Below are positions 46,755-55,568 of a DNA stretch of 64,000 nt, in pieces. Each line of letters begins with the position of its first letter. Position 1 is the first letter of the stretch. A program made the position numbers and the translations under genes. The DNA lies in the NCBI GenBank assembly GCA_947653235.1, contig CANTGH010000001.1, forward strand, positions 62,001-126,000, given 5' to 3'. The notes beneath the pieces were generated by a model that did not search any database, had not been told where the DNA came from, and saw only the letters and a program-made list of their open reading frames with translations. The stretch is from an uncultured Clostridium sp. Lineage in GTDB: Bacteria; Bacillota; Clostridia; TANB77; CAG-508.

Positions 46755-48416
46755 TTATCTTTCCTCACAATCTTTCTTAATCATTCTATGTCGTATTAAA
46801 ATTCCTAGCGTTGAAACTGCTAGAACAAAGTTAAGCACATAGCTGACTTTTTGCAAGTTTGTCGTTTGATACCAAACAATAATTTTTCCAGGCTGTTTTG
46901 CATTTTCTACTTGAACAAGTCCATTATTCCCTAACGAAGCTTGTAACTTCGTTTCTTTTCCAGCATTGTCTATGTGTTTAGCAGAATATCCTTTATAATA
47001 AAAGAACGGAATCAAATATTTTTCATCTTCTGGTTTATTTTCAAACTCAAATGTCAAGTACTTTTTCGTCCCCAAAATTTTCTCATTTTTCTCATTGATT
47101 GCTTCTTGTGGAAAATCCAATTTGGAATAATCAATTTCTACCCCCTCATCAATCAAACTGTTAACAGGTAAATATTCTTTTCCTCCTCCTAACGTAATCG
47201 GCAACTGATACAAATCTTCTGGCAAATTGCCAAAACGAACCAAACCCGCGTTTTCTGTTAAACAAAAAAGAAGTGCAAGAAATATCGTACCAACTATCCA
47301 TTGATTACTATTTTGGTTATCTTCCACCAAAAAGATACTAACTGACATCGAAATTAGGATTGCTACAGGTCCCAGTAATCTCCACGGAAATTGAATGATA
47401 TCAAATACGAGAAAATGTTCCCAAAATATTTTTAAAGAAATAAGCAATAAGGCTCCCAAACCTATCGCAAAAAATTGTTTCGCTTCTTTTGTTATAGATT
47501 TCCAATTTTTGATTAAAATTAATATTCCAGCTAACACAAGAACAGCTTGCATATATCCTAAAGTAAACAAGTTGTTACTAAATAAATCACTCATTGCCAC
47601 ACATCGATCATACGTATGCGAAAAGCTAACAACTTGATACCTAAGTGTTTGCGCAAGCAATTGTTCAAACATTGGTAACCAATAAGCTATTGTAAGCAAA
47701 GCAACTAATATTGCACAACCAAACAACTTGAAAATGTTTGGTTTATGTTTCCACACTGTTTTTATATTCAATAATATAAAAACAATACAATATATAATAG
47801 ACAAAATAACACTAATTGTGTGAGAAAAAATTACGCCAATAAATCCAACAACAATATAAACTGGTTTTTTAAAATCATTATAAACAAAATCCCACATTCC
47901 TGCTATAATAAGTGGCATAAAAATCATTGCTAAATATTCACCAATCGCAAATCGGTAATATACATCTACACGAAAATAATGAGAGGTGACTACCAAAATG
48001 CCAGCCAATAGACTCGCTTTTTTATTTTTGGTGATATGTTTGGTTGCTATATACGTTGTAACAATAATTCCAAAAACTGCTAGCGTTATGAATATTTTTT
48101 CTATTATTCCAATTGATAAATTCATTAACCTTAAAAAGGCAGGGAAATATAAAAAGAAATTACAGTAAAATAACCCTGCACCATACGTATAAGAATTTGC
48201 CATATTATAAAAAATCTTCACAGGAAATTGATGAGCCTTTAAACCTTGCTCAATTCCTTGTATTCTAGACAAATGAAATCCATAATCATCACCAATTAAA
48301 TTTTGAGAATTTAAAGTTGGCAAAATGACAATAAAAACTGTTATGAATACAATTCCTAGCAAAATTCTATTTTCGACTATTTGATTTTTCCAGTTTTCTA
48401 TTGCTTTTTTCATCAC
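46755..48416 (-). CDS. GT-C-type polytopic membrane protein
   Basis: The 553-residue protein has about 11 helices and a C-terminal outer beta domain. The first outer loop reads NLIGDDYGFHLSRIQGIEQG, with the DD motif used by GT-C enzymes. HITKNKKASLLAGILVVTSH follows, and the YRFAIGEYLAMIFMPLI block is typical of 'PTPS-related' membrane proteins. It likely adds side-chain sugars outside the membrane. It is followed after -2 bp by a second GT-C protein of different type. Confidence 0.72.
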   Translation of the reverse strand: MMKKAIENWKNQIVENRILLGIVFITVFIVILPTLNSQNLIGDDYGFHLSRIQGIEQGLKAHQFPVKIFYNMANSYTYGAGLFYCNFFLYFPAFLRLMNLSIGIIEKIFITLAVFGIIVTTYIATKHITKNKKASLLAGILVVTSHYFRVDVYYRFAIGEYLAMIFMPLIIAGMWDFVYNDFKKPVYIVVGFIGVIFSHTISVILSIIYCIVFILLNIKTVWKHKPNIFKLFGCAILVALLTIAYWLPMFEQLLAQTLRYQVVSFSHTYDRCVAMSDLFSNNLFTLGYMQAVLVLAGILILIKNWKSITKEAKQFFAIGLGALLLISLKIFWEHFLVFDIIQFPWRLLGPVAILISMSVSIFLVEDNQNSNQWIVGTIFLALLFCLTENAGLVRFGNLPEDLYQLPITLGGGKEYLPVNSLIDEGVEIDYSKLDFPQEAINEKNEKILGTKKYLTFEFENKPEDEKYLIPFFYYKGYSAKHIDNAGKETKLQASLGNNGLVQVENAKQPGKIIVWYQTTNLQKVSYVLNFVLAVSTLGILIRHRMIKKDCEER

Positions 48417-48429
48417 ACTCTCCTACTAT

Positions 48430-49401
48430 TTATTTCATCAAATACTCCTCATGCTCCAAATACCAATCAATCGTCTTCACAATTCCATCTTCAAACTTCG
48501 TCTTAGGAAGCCAATCCAATTCCTGATGAATTTTACTTGGGTCAATTGCATAACGATAATCATGACCTTTTCTATCTTCCACAAAAGAAATTAACGTTTC
48601 TGGTTTACCCAAACGCTTCAAAATCAATTTTACAATTTCAATATTGCGTTTTTCATTATGTCCACCAATATTGTATCTTTCGCCTTTTTTGCCTTCGTGT
48701 AAAACTAAATCAATCGCTTCGCAATGATCTTCCACAAAAAGCCAATCGCGTATGTTCAATCCTTCGCCATACACAGGCAATTTTTCGTCCTTTAGCGCCA
48801 AACTTATCATATGGGGAATCAATTTTTCATGATGTTGATAAGGTCCATAATTGTTTGAACAATTGGTCACACAAACATTCATCTTAAATGTTTCACTATA
48901 GGCCAAAGCAATCAAATCAGAAGACGCTTTGGAAGCAGAATATGGACTGTTTGGCTGAATTGGTGAGTTTTCTGTGAAAAATCCCTCTTCTCCTAATGTT
49001 CCATAAACTTCGTCTGTTGAAACATGCACAAAACGATTTGGGCTTCCTTCCCCCCAAAATTGTTTAGCCGCTTCTAATAAAGTATGCGTTCCAATCACGT
49101 TAGTTTGTGTAAAAATAAATGGATTTTTAATGCTGTTGTCCACATGCGATTCAGCCGCAAAATGCACAACTGCGTCAATCGCATAGGTTTTGTAAGTTTC
49201 CATCACTTTGTCAAAATCGCAAATATCGCCTTGTACAAATGTGATTTTGTCTTTGATGTTGTTCAAATTTTCAATATTTCCAGCATAGGTTAATTTGTCA
49301 AAAACGACAAAATTGTATTTTCCTTCGTATTTGTTTACCATAAGTTCCGCAAAATTAGCTCCAATAAAGCCAGCAGCACCTGTTATCATAATATTTTTCA
49401 T
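48430..49401 (-). CDS. rfbB: dTDP-glucose 4,6-dehydratase
   Basis: The second enzyme of dTDP-L-rhamnose synthesis. The 323-residue protein has the NAD-binding MITGAAGFIGANFAELMV (about 5-22), VVHFAAESHVDNSI, the catalytic VSTDEVYGTLGEEGFFTE (about 125-142) and YSASKASSDLIA (Tyr-x-x-x-Lys), then NCSNNYGPYQHHEKLIPH. All active-site residues appear present. It is part of the rfbD-A-C-(HD)-B order, with a small HD gene between rfbC and rfbB. Confidence 0.95.
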   Translation of the reverse strand: MKNIMITGAAGFIGANFAELMVNKYEGKYNFVVFDKLTYAGNIENLNNIKDKITFVQGDICDFDKVMETYKTYAIDAVVHFAAESHVDNSIKNPFIFTQTNVIGTHTLLEAAKQFWGEGSPNRFVHVSTDEVYGTLGEEGFFTENSPIQPNSPYSASKASSDLIALAYSETFKMNVCVTNCSNNYGPYQHHEKLIPHMISLALKDEKLPVYGEGLNIRDWLFVEDHCEAIDLVLHEGKKGERYNIGGHNEKRNIEIVKLILKRLGKPETLISFVEDRKGHDYRYAIDPSKIHQELDWLPKTKFEDGIVKTIDWYLEHEEYLMK

Positions 49402-49413
49402 AATTTTCTCTCC

Positions 49414-50190
49414 TTATTCTTCCAATTTTCGATTGATATAATTCCTTGCATAATTTGCAATTTCATCCATTTTAGGCTTTGTGTAATTTTCATCTTGTGC
49501 ATGAATATGTTTCACAAAACAATCAATATAATTATTCTCCTGAATGATACGTAATGTTTCCATAAAATTTATGGCATAAATATGAGCGATAATCGCAACC
49601 ATAATGTCCATGTCTGTTTTGGCTTTGCTATAAAGCAATGGACGTTCTTTTTGAAAATCTTCAAAAAAAGCTGGACTTAACACTTCTTTGGATACATCTC
49701 GACTTCCCAAATGCCCATAATCCTCTGGCTTACTTTCTAAAACCATACGAAAAATGTCTAAATTATCCGCATCTCGAACAATTTTGCAATACAACATTTC
49801 TTCTTGCGATAATCCTTTTTCTATCTCAAACTTGTTATGATTGCTAATGGCTTTATAAATAATAGTGTCATACATTTCTTCTTTTATAAAATTTCGGATT
49901 TGCTTGTCTCCAAATAAAATTTCGACACCTTTTTGTCCATGATCCATGCTAAGTTTATCCGAATAAGTGCCATATTGTTTCCATTGCTCAAATCGACCAA
50001 TATCGTGAAGAAGACCAATCAGTTCTGCCAAATCTTGTTCTTCTTCGGACAATCCCAAAGACTTCGCAATCTTTCGGGCCTTCTCTGCCACATGGTACAT
50101 ATGGACAATTTTAAGTTCAATTCGTGGCTCTTTGACATCATAATGAGACACATATTCTTTAAACGATTGTTTTGCTTTGTTTAAATCCAT
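49414..50190 (-). CDS. HD-domain hydrolase within the rhamnose operon
   Basis: A 258-residue HD-superfamily metal phosphohydrolase. It has a first His in KIVHMYHVAEKARKIAKSL, the HD pair in ELIGLLHDIGRFEQW (about 60-74), a further His in MDHGQKGVEIL and SNHNK, and an Asp in KIVRDADNLDIFR. Substrates in this group are nucleotides or phosphate esters. Its placement between rfbC and rfbB with short gaps suggests a link to dTDP-sugar supply or simply co-expression. An upstream in-frame ATG at 50262 would overlap rfbC by about 55 bp; the ATG at 50190 has AAGGA before it. Confidence 0.8.
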   Translation of the reverse strand: MDLNKAKQSFKEYVSHYDVKEPRIELKIVHMYHVAEKARKIAKSLGLSEEEQDLAELIGLLHDIGRFEQWKQYGTYSDKLSMDHGQKGVEILFGDKQIRNFIKEEMYDTIIYKAISNHNKFEIEKGLSQEEMLYCKIVRDADNLDIFRMVLESKPEDYGHLGSRDVSKEVLSPAFFEDFQKERPLLYSKAKTDMDIMVAIIAHIYAINFMETLRIIQENNYIDCFVKHIHAQDENYTKPKMDEIANYARNYINRKLEE

Positions 50191-50207
50191 CTTTCGATTT
50201 TCCTTTT

Positions 50208-50792
50208 CTATTTCAAATTCTGAAACAAATCTGTATTTCTTAATTCTGCTAAAGTAGGCCATAATCCGTCTTTTTCGGAGGTCAAATATTCTTCTGGCGT
50301 TAAACCAGAAACTTCAGGCCATACAATGCCAATTTCCGGATCATTCCATTTCAAACCACCTTCTGCACCGTGATTGTAAACATCATCACATTTATAGGCA
50401 AATTCTGCCTCTTCTGACAATACCAAAAATCCATGTGCAAACCCTCTTGGAACAAAAAACATTTTTTTATTTTCCTCGGATAAAATCACACCTTCCCATT
50501 TGCCATATGTCTGACTTCCTGGTCTTAAGTCTACAGCAACATCAAATACTTCTCCATGAAGAACACGCACCAATTTGGCTTGGGTATTTTCTTTCTGAAA
50601 ATGAAGTCCACGTAAAACACCTTTTTTGGATTTGGATTGATTATCTTGTACAAATTCATTCGTAATACCAATTTCTGCAAAATCTGGCTTACTGTAAGTC
50701 TCCATAAAATAGCCTCTGTTATCTCCAAAAACCGTTGGTTCAATGATACAAACTCCTTCGATGGAGGTATCGATTCTTTTAAATTTTCCCAT
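50208..50792 (-). CDS. rfbC: dTDP-4-dehydrorhamnose 3,5-epimerase
   Basis: The third step of dTDP-L-rhamnose synthesis. The 194-residue cupin has FGDNRGYFMETYSKPDF (about 21-37), NQSKSKKGVLRGLHFQ (catalytic His) and EVFDVAVDLRPGSQTYGKW. FFVPRGFAHGFLVLSEEAEF follows with a second His, then YKCDDVYNHGAEGGLKWNDP. Length and motifs are those of the family. Gene order is rfbA then rfbC, with a 15-bp gap. Confidence 0.95.
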   Translation of the reverse strand: MGKFKRIDTSIEGVCIIEPTVFGDNRGYFMETYSKPDFAEIGITNEFVQDNQSKSKKGVLRGLHFQKENTQAKLVRVLHGEVFDVAVDLRPGSQTYGKWEGVILSEENKKMFFVPRGFAHGFLVLSEEAEFAYKCDDVYNHGAEGGLKWNDPEIGIVWPEVSGLTPEEYLTSEKDGLWPTLAELRNTDLFQNLK

Positions 50793-50807
50793 TTTTCATC
50801 TCTCCTT

Positions 50808-51699
50808 TTATTCTTCTCCTAGCTTATCTTCCGCCAATTCTTTTAGATATTTTCCATATTCTGTTTTCATAAATTTGCTTGCTAAGCTTAACAATTGTTC
50901 TGCATCAATCCAACCTTTTGTATAAGCAATTTCTTCAGGACAACTAATCTGAAGACCTTGTCTTTTTTGGATGGTTTGTACAAAACTTGCGGTTTCTAGC
51001 AATGCATCATGTGTGCCTGTATCAAACCATGTCATACCTCTTCCTAATTTTTCTACTTTTAATTTGCCAAGCTTCATATATTCTTCATTGACTGAAGTAA
51101 TTTCTAATTCGCCTCTTGCCGAAGGTTTTACACGTTTGGCAATATCAACTACATCATTGGTATAAAAATAGAGACCTGGAACAGCATAATTGGATTTTGG
51201 ATTTTCTGGTTTTTCCTCAATCGAAACAGCATTGCCATTTTCATCAATTTCAACAACACCATAAGCTTTGGGATCTTTGACATAATAACCAAAAATCGTG
51301 GCTTCGTCTTTTCTATTAGCAGCTGTTTGCAATTTTTGCACCAAATGCTCTCCATAAAACATGTTGTCTCCTAAAATCATAGCAACATGATCATTTCCGA
51401 TAAAGTCTTCTCCAATGATAAAAGCTTCGGCTAAACCATTTGGTTTTTCTTGCACTTTGTATTCAAATTTCATGCCCCATTGGGAACCATCTTTTAACAA
51501 TTCTTTAAAAACACCAATATCTCTTGGCGTAGAAATAATTAAAACCTCTTGAATTCCTGCTTGCATTAAAACAGATAATGGATAGTAAATCATTGGTTTG
51601 TCATACACTGGCATAATTTGTTTTGAAATGGCAAGGGTCAGTGGGTATAATCTGGTTCCACTTCCGCCCTGCTAAAATAATTCCTTTTCTGTCTTTCAT
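50808..51699 (-). CDS. rfbA: Glucose-1-phosphate thymidylyltransferase (CGGA +1 site near the start)
   Basis: The first enzyme of dTDP-L-rhamnose synthesis. The restored 296-residue length equals the family norm. Translation starts at ATG 51699 ([11 protein letters not shown]), preceded by a GGAG-type site. The twelfth codon is CGG-A (51666). Skipping its C gives [20 protein letters not shown], the universal nucleotide-binding motif of RmlA enzymes, in which the second Gly is the recoded one. The remainder is intact: [28 protein letters not shown] and [18 protein letters not shown]-like sequence. Without recoding, the protein would lack its active-site loop, and the rhamnose pathway, otherwise complete here, would fail. 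This is the best single case for function. Confidence 0.93.
51663..51666 (-). other. CGGA +1 recoding site 11
   Basis: GCA GGG CGG AAG TGG breaks the enzyme at residue 12. GCA GGG GGA AGT GGA ACC AGA gives AGGSGTR, invariant in RfbA/RmlA. The identical 8-mer CTTCCGCC occurs at 50828-50835 in the same gene, out of frame and with no break. Confidence 0.8.
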
Positions 51700-51715
51700 G
51701 GATTTTTCTCCTTTC

Positions 51716-52579
51716 TTACATTTTTCCTTCTTTAACTAAATATCTTTTCAAAGCTTCTTCCCAAGTTGGCACTTTAATTCCAACAGAAGCTAGTTTTTCT
51801 TTGGATAATTGCGAATTTTTAGGACGTTTGGCTTGTGTAATATTCATCATTTCTATATATTTTTCTGTAGAAACAGGATGTACTTGACAAGTTATACCAG
51901 CATATTCAAAAATTGTTTTGGTAAAATCATACCAAGTAGTAAACCCTTCGTTCGTAGCATGATAAATACCATAAGGAATTTCTTTTTCAATGGTCTCTCC
52001 AATGATATTAGCTAAATCTTCTGCATAAGTAGGACTTCCATGCTGATCTGAAACAACGCTTAACTCATTTCTTGTTTCACTTAATGTTAGCATTGTCCTT
52101 ACAAAATTATTACCTTGTCCATATAACCAAGCTGTTCTGAAAATGTAATATTGATTGGTATTGGCTTTGACTTGTTCTTCTCCATGTCTTTTGGTTATTC
52201 CATAGACTGTTACTGGACCTGTTGGATCGTCTTCTTTGTATGCACTTTCAATTGTTAGATTGCCATCAAACACATAATCTGTACTAATATGAATTAAAGT
52301 TGCTCCGATTGTTTTAGCAGCTTTAGCTAAATTTCCTGGTCCGTCACTATTAATCTTTTCAACAATTTCGCCTGCTTCTTCTGCTTTGTCAACCGCTGTG
52401 TAAGCAGCACAATTTACAATATAATCTGGTTTTAAGTTGGTGACAAATTCCATAACAGCTTTTTCGTTTGTAATATCTAAATCTTCTACATCGGTGCAAA
52501 TTAATTCATTTGCTTTTAATCTTTCTTTTACGGAACTCGCCAACATTCCTTTACTACCTGTTATCAATATTTTTTTCAT
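51716..52579 (-). CDS. rfbD: dTDP-4-dehydrorhamnose reductase
   Basis: The last step of dTDP-L-rhamnose synthesis. The 287-residue protein has ILITGSKGMLASSVKERL (NADPH site), VNCAAYTAVDKAEEAGE, HISTDYVFDGN (about 97-107) and VYGITKRHGEEQV (Tyr-x-x-x-Lys). FRTAWLYGQGNNFVRTML follows, then DQHGSPTYAEDLA. It is the first gene of the long polysaccharide unit and follows the consensus promoter at 52620-52647. The ATG at 52579 has a GGAGG site; an ATG seven codons upstream (52600) is less well placed. Confidence 0.95.
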   Translation of the reverse strand: MKKILITGSKGMLASSVKERLKANELICTDVEDLDITNEKAVMEFVTNLKPDYIVNCAAYTAVDKAEEAGEIVEKINSDGPGNLAKAAKTIGATLIHISTDYVFDGNLTIESAYKEDDPTGPVTVYGITKRHGEEQVKANTNQYYIFRTAWLYGQGNNFVRTMLTLSETRNELSVVSDQHGSPTYAEDLANIIGETIEKEIPYGIYHATNEGFTTWYDFTKTIFEYAGITCQVHPVSTEKYIEMMNITQAKRPKNSQLSKEKLASVGIKVPTWEEALKRYLVKEGKM

Positions 52580-52619
52580 ATTTTTCCTCCATTTAATCAT
52601 TTTTTTAAATTATACGCCT

Positions 52620-52647
52620 ATTATATCACAGGAAATTATTTTGTCAA
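52620..52647 (-). promoter_or_regulatory. Strong sigma-A promoter of the polysaccharide operon
   Basis: TTGACA (52642-52647), 16 bp and TATAAT (52620-52625) on the minus strand match both consensus boxes. This promoter could drive rfbD through at least wzm, since gaps downstream are short. Confidence 0.85.
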
Positions 52648-52697
52648 AGTTTTTTACAAGAATACAATATAATTTACACAAAACGTTCACAAAACGA

Positions 52698-52738
52698 CAA
52701 AAAGAAATGGTTGTTCCATACCATCCCTTTTTGTTTTC
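52698..52738 (-). terminator. Terminator between the flippase-like gene and the rfb operon
   Basis: CAAAAAG-AA-ATGGT and ACCAT-CC-CTTTTTG form a two-part stem with an 8-nt loop, with T-rich sequence on the minus side. The remainder of 52648-52843 holds no gene that I can see. Confidence 0.6.
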
Positions 52739-52843
52739 TGGACAAAACCATACTCACTTTCGCCCATTGAAATAATCATGTTGTTCTGGTTTTGTGATAC
52801 ATAAAATTAAGTATTATATGTATATTTTAACTGGTTAATCTCC

Positions 52844-54049
52844 TCATTTATTTAGGTTATATTCTAGTTTTCGTTTTGGTATTTTTCCTAATTTACTTTC
52901 CTTATGTAACCACATCATTTTCGTATAAATAAGCTGATACAACATTGAAGCCAATTGTGCAATTATCGTACAATATGGAGTTACTAATGTAACTGATAAA
53001 ACCAAACGAAGTATGTTGGCTACTTGTTTATGAATTGTTGTTTTAGTAGCAGAATATTCTAGCTGTAAATAACAAGTTCTGGTCATATATATTGGATACA
53101 TCACTAACATGAGTATTTCTCCGCTAATAAATAATAACGCTATTTTTAAATCTGGTTGATATTTTGCATAACAAAAAGGTATCATTATTCCTATTAAAGC
53201 AATTAATATTGTGTCTAATTGATAGGCATTTTTCATATGTTTTTTAAAAACAAAACTTTTTTTTGCAATATCGACTTTTTCTACAATTACAATGGAATGA
53301 ATAACATCCCATTGTGTATCTGTCACTAAAGTAGCAAAACTAATTGCTAAAACATAATTTTCGCCAAAGGAAAAAGCATTTTTAAAACCCAATAAGTAAA
53401 TAAATATAAAGACTATTCCACTAAAAAAATCAACGGAGTCATATTGAATGCATTTCATAAAATCAAAATGAAATTCAAATTTATCAATACTCACAATCAA
53501 TAACAAAGCAATATAGATAAACATAATAATGAGAGAAACACTAACTGAAATTACTTGATTTCGCGTTAAAAATGCAAATCCAATTATACAAATAAAATAA
53601 AACACATTAAATTGTATCGCAATACGATTTGCTTTTTTATTTTTTTCTTCATAATATAGTTTTGTTAAAATTAATTGTAGAATTAATTGCAAATAAATCT
53701 GAATAACAGAGTAAATACCAAACACTCGATATGTTTTCACATCCATATTCATAAATTGTATGTAGTGGTCAATGTGGTAAACTAGTATTCCAAAAAAAAT
53801 CGCTCCTACAATTGTTCCTAGGAAAATTCCACAATCTACCACATTTTTGTTATTCTCCTTGCAAGCTAGAATATTGGCTCCTGTTGCAAACAGAGATTTA
53901 AACAAATTCATTACAAATTGTAATGGATAAGTTAAAACAAATATATTGACTAAGTTAGAATCCAACAGTATTCCAATAAAAAAATACTGTGCAATTGGTA
54001 TAACTGATGTAATTAATATATCAAAACTAACTCTTAAAATACGTTTCAT
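52844..54049 (-). CDS. Flippase-like polytopic membrane protein (MOP superfamily)
   Basis: A 401-residue protein with about 12 helices and few polar residues starts MKRILRVSFDILITSVIPIAQ. Its layout (paired helices, FVLTYPLQFVMNLFKSLFAT loop, NRIAIQFNVFYFI) is like MATE/Wzx lipid-sugar exporters, though no single motif is decisive. It lies just upstream of the rfb promoter and downstream of a VanW-type gene, so a role in envelope glycan export is likely. It is unlike the Wzx at 23998 in sequence. Confidence 0.55.
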   Translation of the reverse strand: MKRILRVSFDILITSVIPIAQYFFIGILLDSNLVNIFVLTYPLQFVMNLFKSLFATGANILACKENNKNVVDCGIFLGTIVGAIFFGILVYHIDHYIQFMNMDVKTYRVFGIYSVIQIYLQLILQLILTKLYYEEKNKKANRIAIQFNVFYFICIIGFAFLTRNQVISVSVSLIIMFIYIALLLIVSIDKFEFHFDFMKCIQYDSVDFFSGIVFIFIYLLGFKNAFSFGENYVLAISFATLVTDTQWDVIHSIVIVEKVDIAKKSFVFKKHMKNAYQLDTILIALIGIMIPFCYAKYQPDLKIALLFISGEILMLVMYPIYMTRTCYLQLEYSATKTTIHKQVANILRLVLSVTLVTPYCTIIAQLASMLYQLIYTKMMWLHKESKLGKIPKRKLEYNLNK

Positions 54050-54079
54050 TTTTCCTTCTTTCCAAGTTTGTCATTCTGA

Positions 54080-55537
54080 TCAATATTTCTTATACGTATC
54101 ACGTGACAATTTTTCTCGTTTGACCACCACTCCATTTTGCTTATACACTTTAAAAGCATCATACACCAAAGAAGTGGAAGTGGTTTTCACAAGATTGGTT
54201 GCAATACTTATTTCATATTCTGGATCATTTTCATTTTTATAACCATAGATACTAACCATTGCCACACCATTTTCTACAGAAGAAACAATTTTAATAGGAT
54301 AACTTCTCGAATTTCGAAATTTAAAATCCGTTGAACCATATACAACTGTTGCATCCTCTCCACCCTTGACATACGAAGGAACAAACATATGATTACGCCT
54401 TGCTGTAATATCTAAATTTGCAAAAATAACAGAATTATAAAGGGTAGAAGTAATTTGACAAATTCCACCACCTAATCCATCGGTTACTTGTCCATCGGAA
54501 AAAATAGCAGCATTTCTATACCCAGCCGCTTCTGTTCTTCGCCCAACAGTTCGATTAAACGAAAACTCCTCTTGTGGCATCACGACTTTGCCATTAATTT
54601 TATTCGAGGCTAATTTCAAATTTGTAGTTCTATCTGGATTATTAACATATTTCGTAGAAAAGGTAGCAAGCAAATCTGGAAATGGATCCATTCCTAAATC
54701 ATTGACTGTTATTTCTGGAGTTGCATATTGTAATCGAATTTTATATTCTTCTGCATCTGGCTGTTGTTTTATTTGTTCTTCCACTTGTGTTACATCAAAA
54801 TCAACACCAATCACTTCGGCATATACCATACGTGGTTGCGTTGTATAATAAGCATTTTGTGGCTGTCGATAAATCTCATTATGAATAGCTTGTACATTAA
54901 TTTTTTCAGGATATTCCGTAAAAGTTGGAATATCAATACATCTATTTTTATACTGAACCTCTTGTACTTCTTCCACTATAGTTTTCTCCAATTCACCGAT
55001 GTCGATTTTAGCTCCATTTTTCCCATTTGTGATAACAAGTTTATCGTCATCAACATAATAACTACTTTGTTCTAATTGGTCAGGCAATTGTGTTTGAATT
55101 GTTTCGATATAATCCTTCAAAGCTTGTTCATTATATTTTAAGGTTGGATGTATATCAATTTTTGTCATCAAAACAAACACATAATCTTTGATATCTTTGA
55201 AAACATTGCCACTTCTTCCAATTTGATAAGCATAATCAAGCGAAGTTTCCAAATCAAATTCAGCTTCAAATTGTTCTACTTCTACATAATATTCATAGTT
55301 ATGATATTTTAAAATAAGATGATGGTTTAATTCTGACTTTAATTTCTCACCAACTAATTCTTTAGCCTCATCTTTTGTAAGCCCTGATACATTAATTCCT
55401 TTTATAGAAACACCTGACTGAATACCAGCACTATTTTTGTGACATACATAAAAAGTAATCACACTCGCCACAAAAATTCCAATTACGATTGCTAATAAAA
55501 TTAAATACATTAAAATAAAGTTCTTTTTATTTTCCAT
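54080..55537 (-). CDS. VanW-family protein with peptidoglycan-binding-like domain
   Basis: The 485-residue protein has one N-terminal membrane helix (about 8-30) and then a PG_binding_4-like region with GVSIKGINVSGLTKDEAKEL. The C-terminal VanW domain has NKINGKVVMPQEEFSFNRTV, DGLGGGICQITSTLYNSVIF (about 380-400) and ITARRNHMFVPSYVKGG. The last 25 residues form a basic G5-like tail. Such proteins sit in the cell envelope of Bacillota, with unknown chemistry. The gene is 30 bp upstream of the flippase-like gene. Confidence 0.85.
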   Translation of the reverse strand: MENKKNFILMYLILLAIVIGIFVASVITFYVCHKNSAGIQSGVSIKGINVSGLTKDEAKELVGEKLKSELNHHLILKYHNYEYYVEVEQFEAEFDLETSLDYAYQIGRSGNVFKDIKDYVFVLMTKIDIHPTLKYNEQALKDYIETIQTQLPDQLEQSSYYVDDDKLVITNGKNGAKIDIGELEKTIVEEVQEVQYKNRCIDIPTFTEYPEKINVQAIHNEIYRQPQNAYYTTQPRMVYAEVIGVDFDVTQVEEQIKQQPDAEEYKIRLQYATPEITVNDLGMDPFPDLLATFSTKYVNNPDRTTNLKLASNKINGKVVMPQEEFSFNRTVGRRTEAAGYRNAAIFSDGQVTDGLGGGICQITSTLYNSVIFANLDITARRNHMFVPSYVKGGEDATVVYGSTDFKFRNSRSYPIKIVSSVENGVAMVSIYGYKNENDPEYEISIATNLVKTTSTSLVYDAFKVYKQNGVVVKREKLSRDTYKKY

Positions 55538-55568
55538 TTTTTCTCATCTTTTCCTTTATTTCAAAAGC

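Noticed and set aside
2528-51666. Sequencing or assembly errors as the cause of the eleven frame breaks
   Set aside because: Random indels would fall mostly in homopolymers and in many contexts. All of these are CGG-A in frame, and identical TCCG-containing k-mers out of frame (e.g. CTTCCGCC at 50828) show no break. It cannot be fully excluded without reads, so I keep it as the main alternative.
21817-52647. Phase variation by slipped repeats as the reason for frame breaks in glycan genes
   Set aside because: No homopolymer or tandem repeat lies at the CGGA sites; only the HD gene at 17129 has a run of seven A's.
21817-52647. Pseudogenisation of the polysaccharide locus
   Set aside because: Both sides of every break remain clean with conserved motifs, no second type of lesion accumulates in these genes, and promoters, ribosome sites and gene overlaps are intact.
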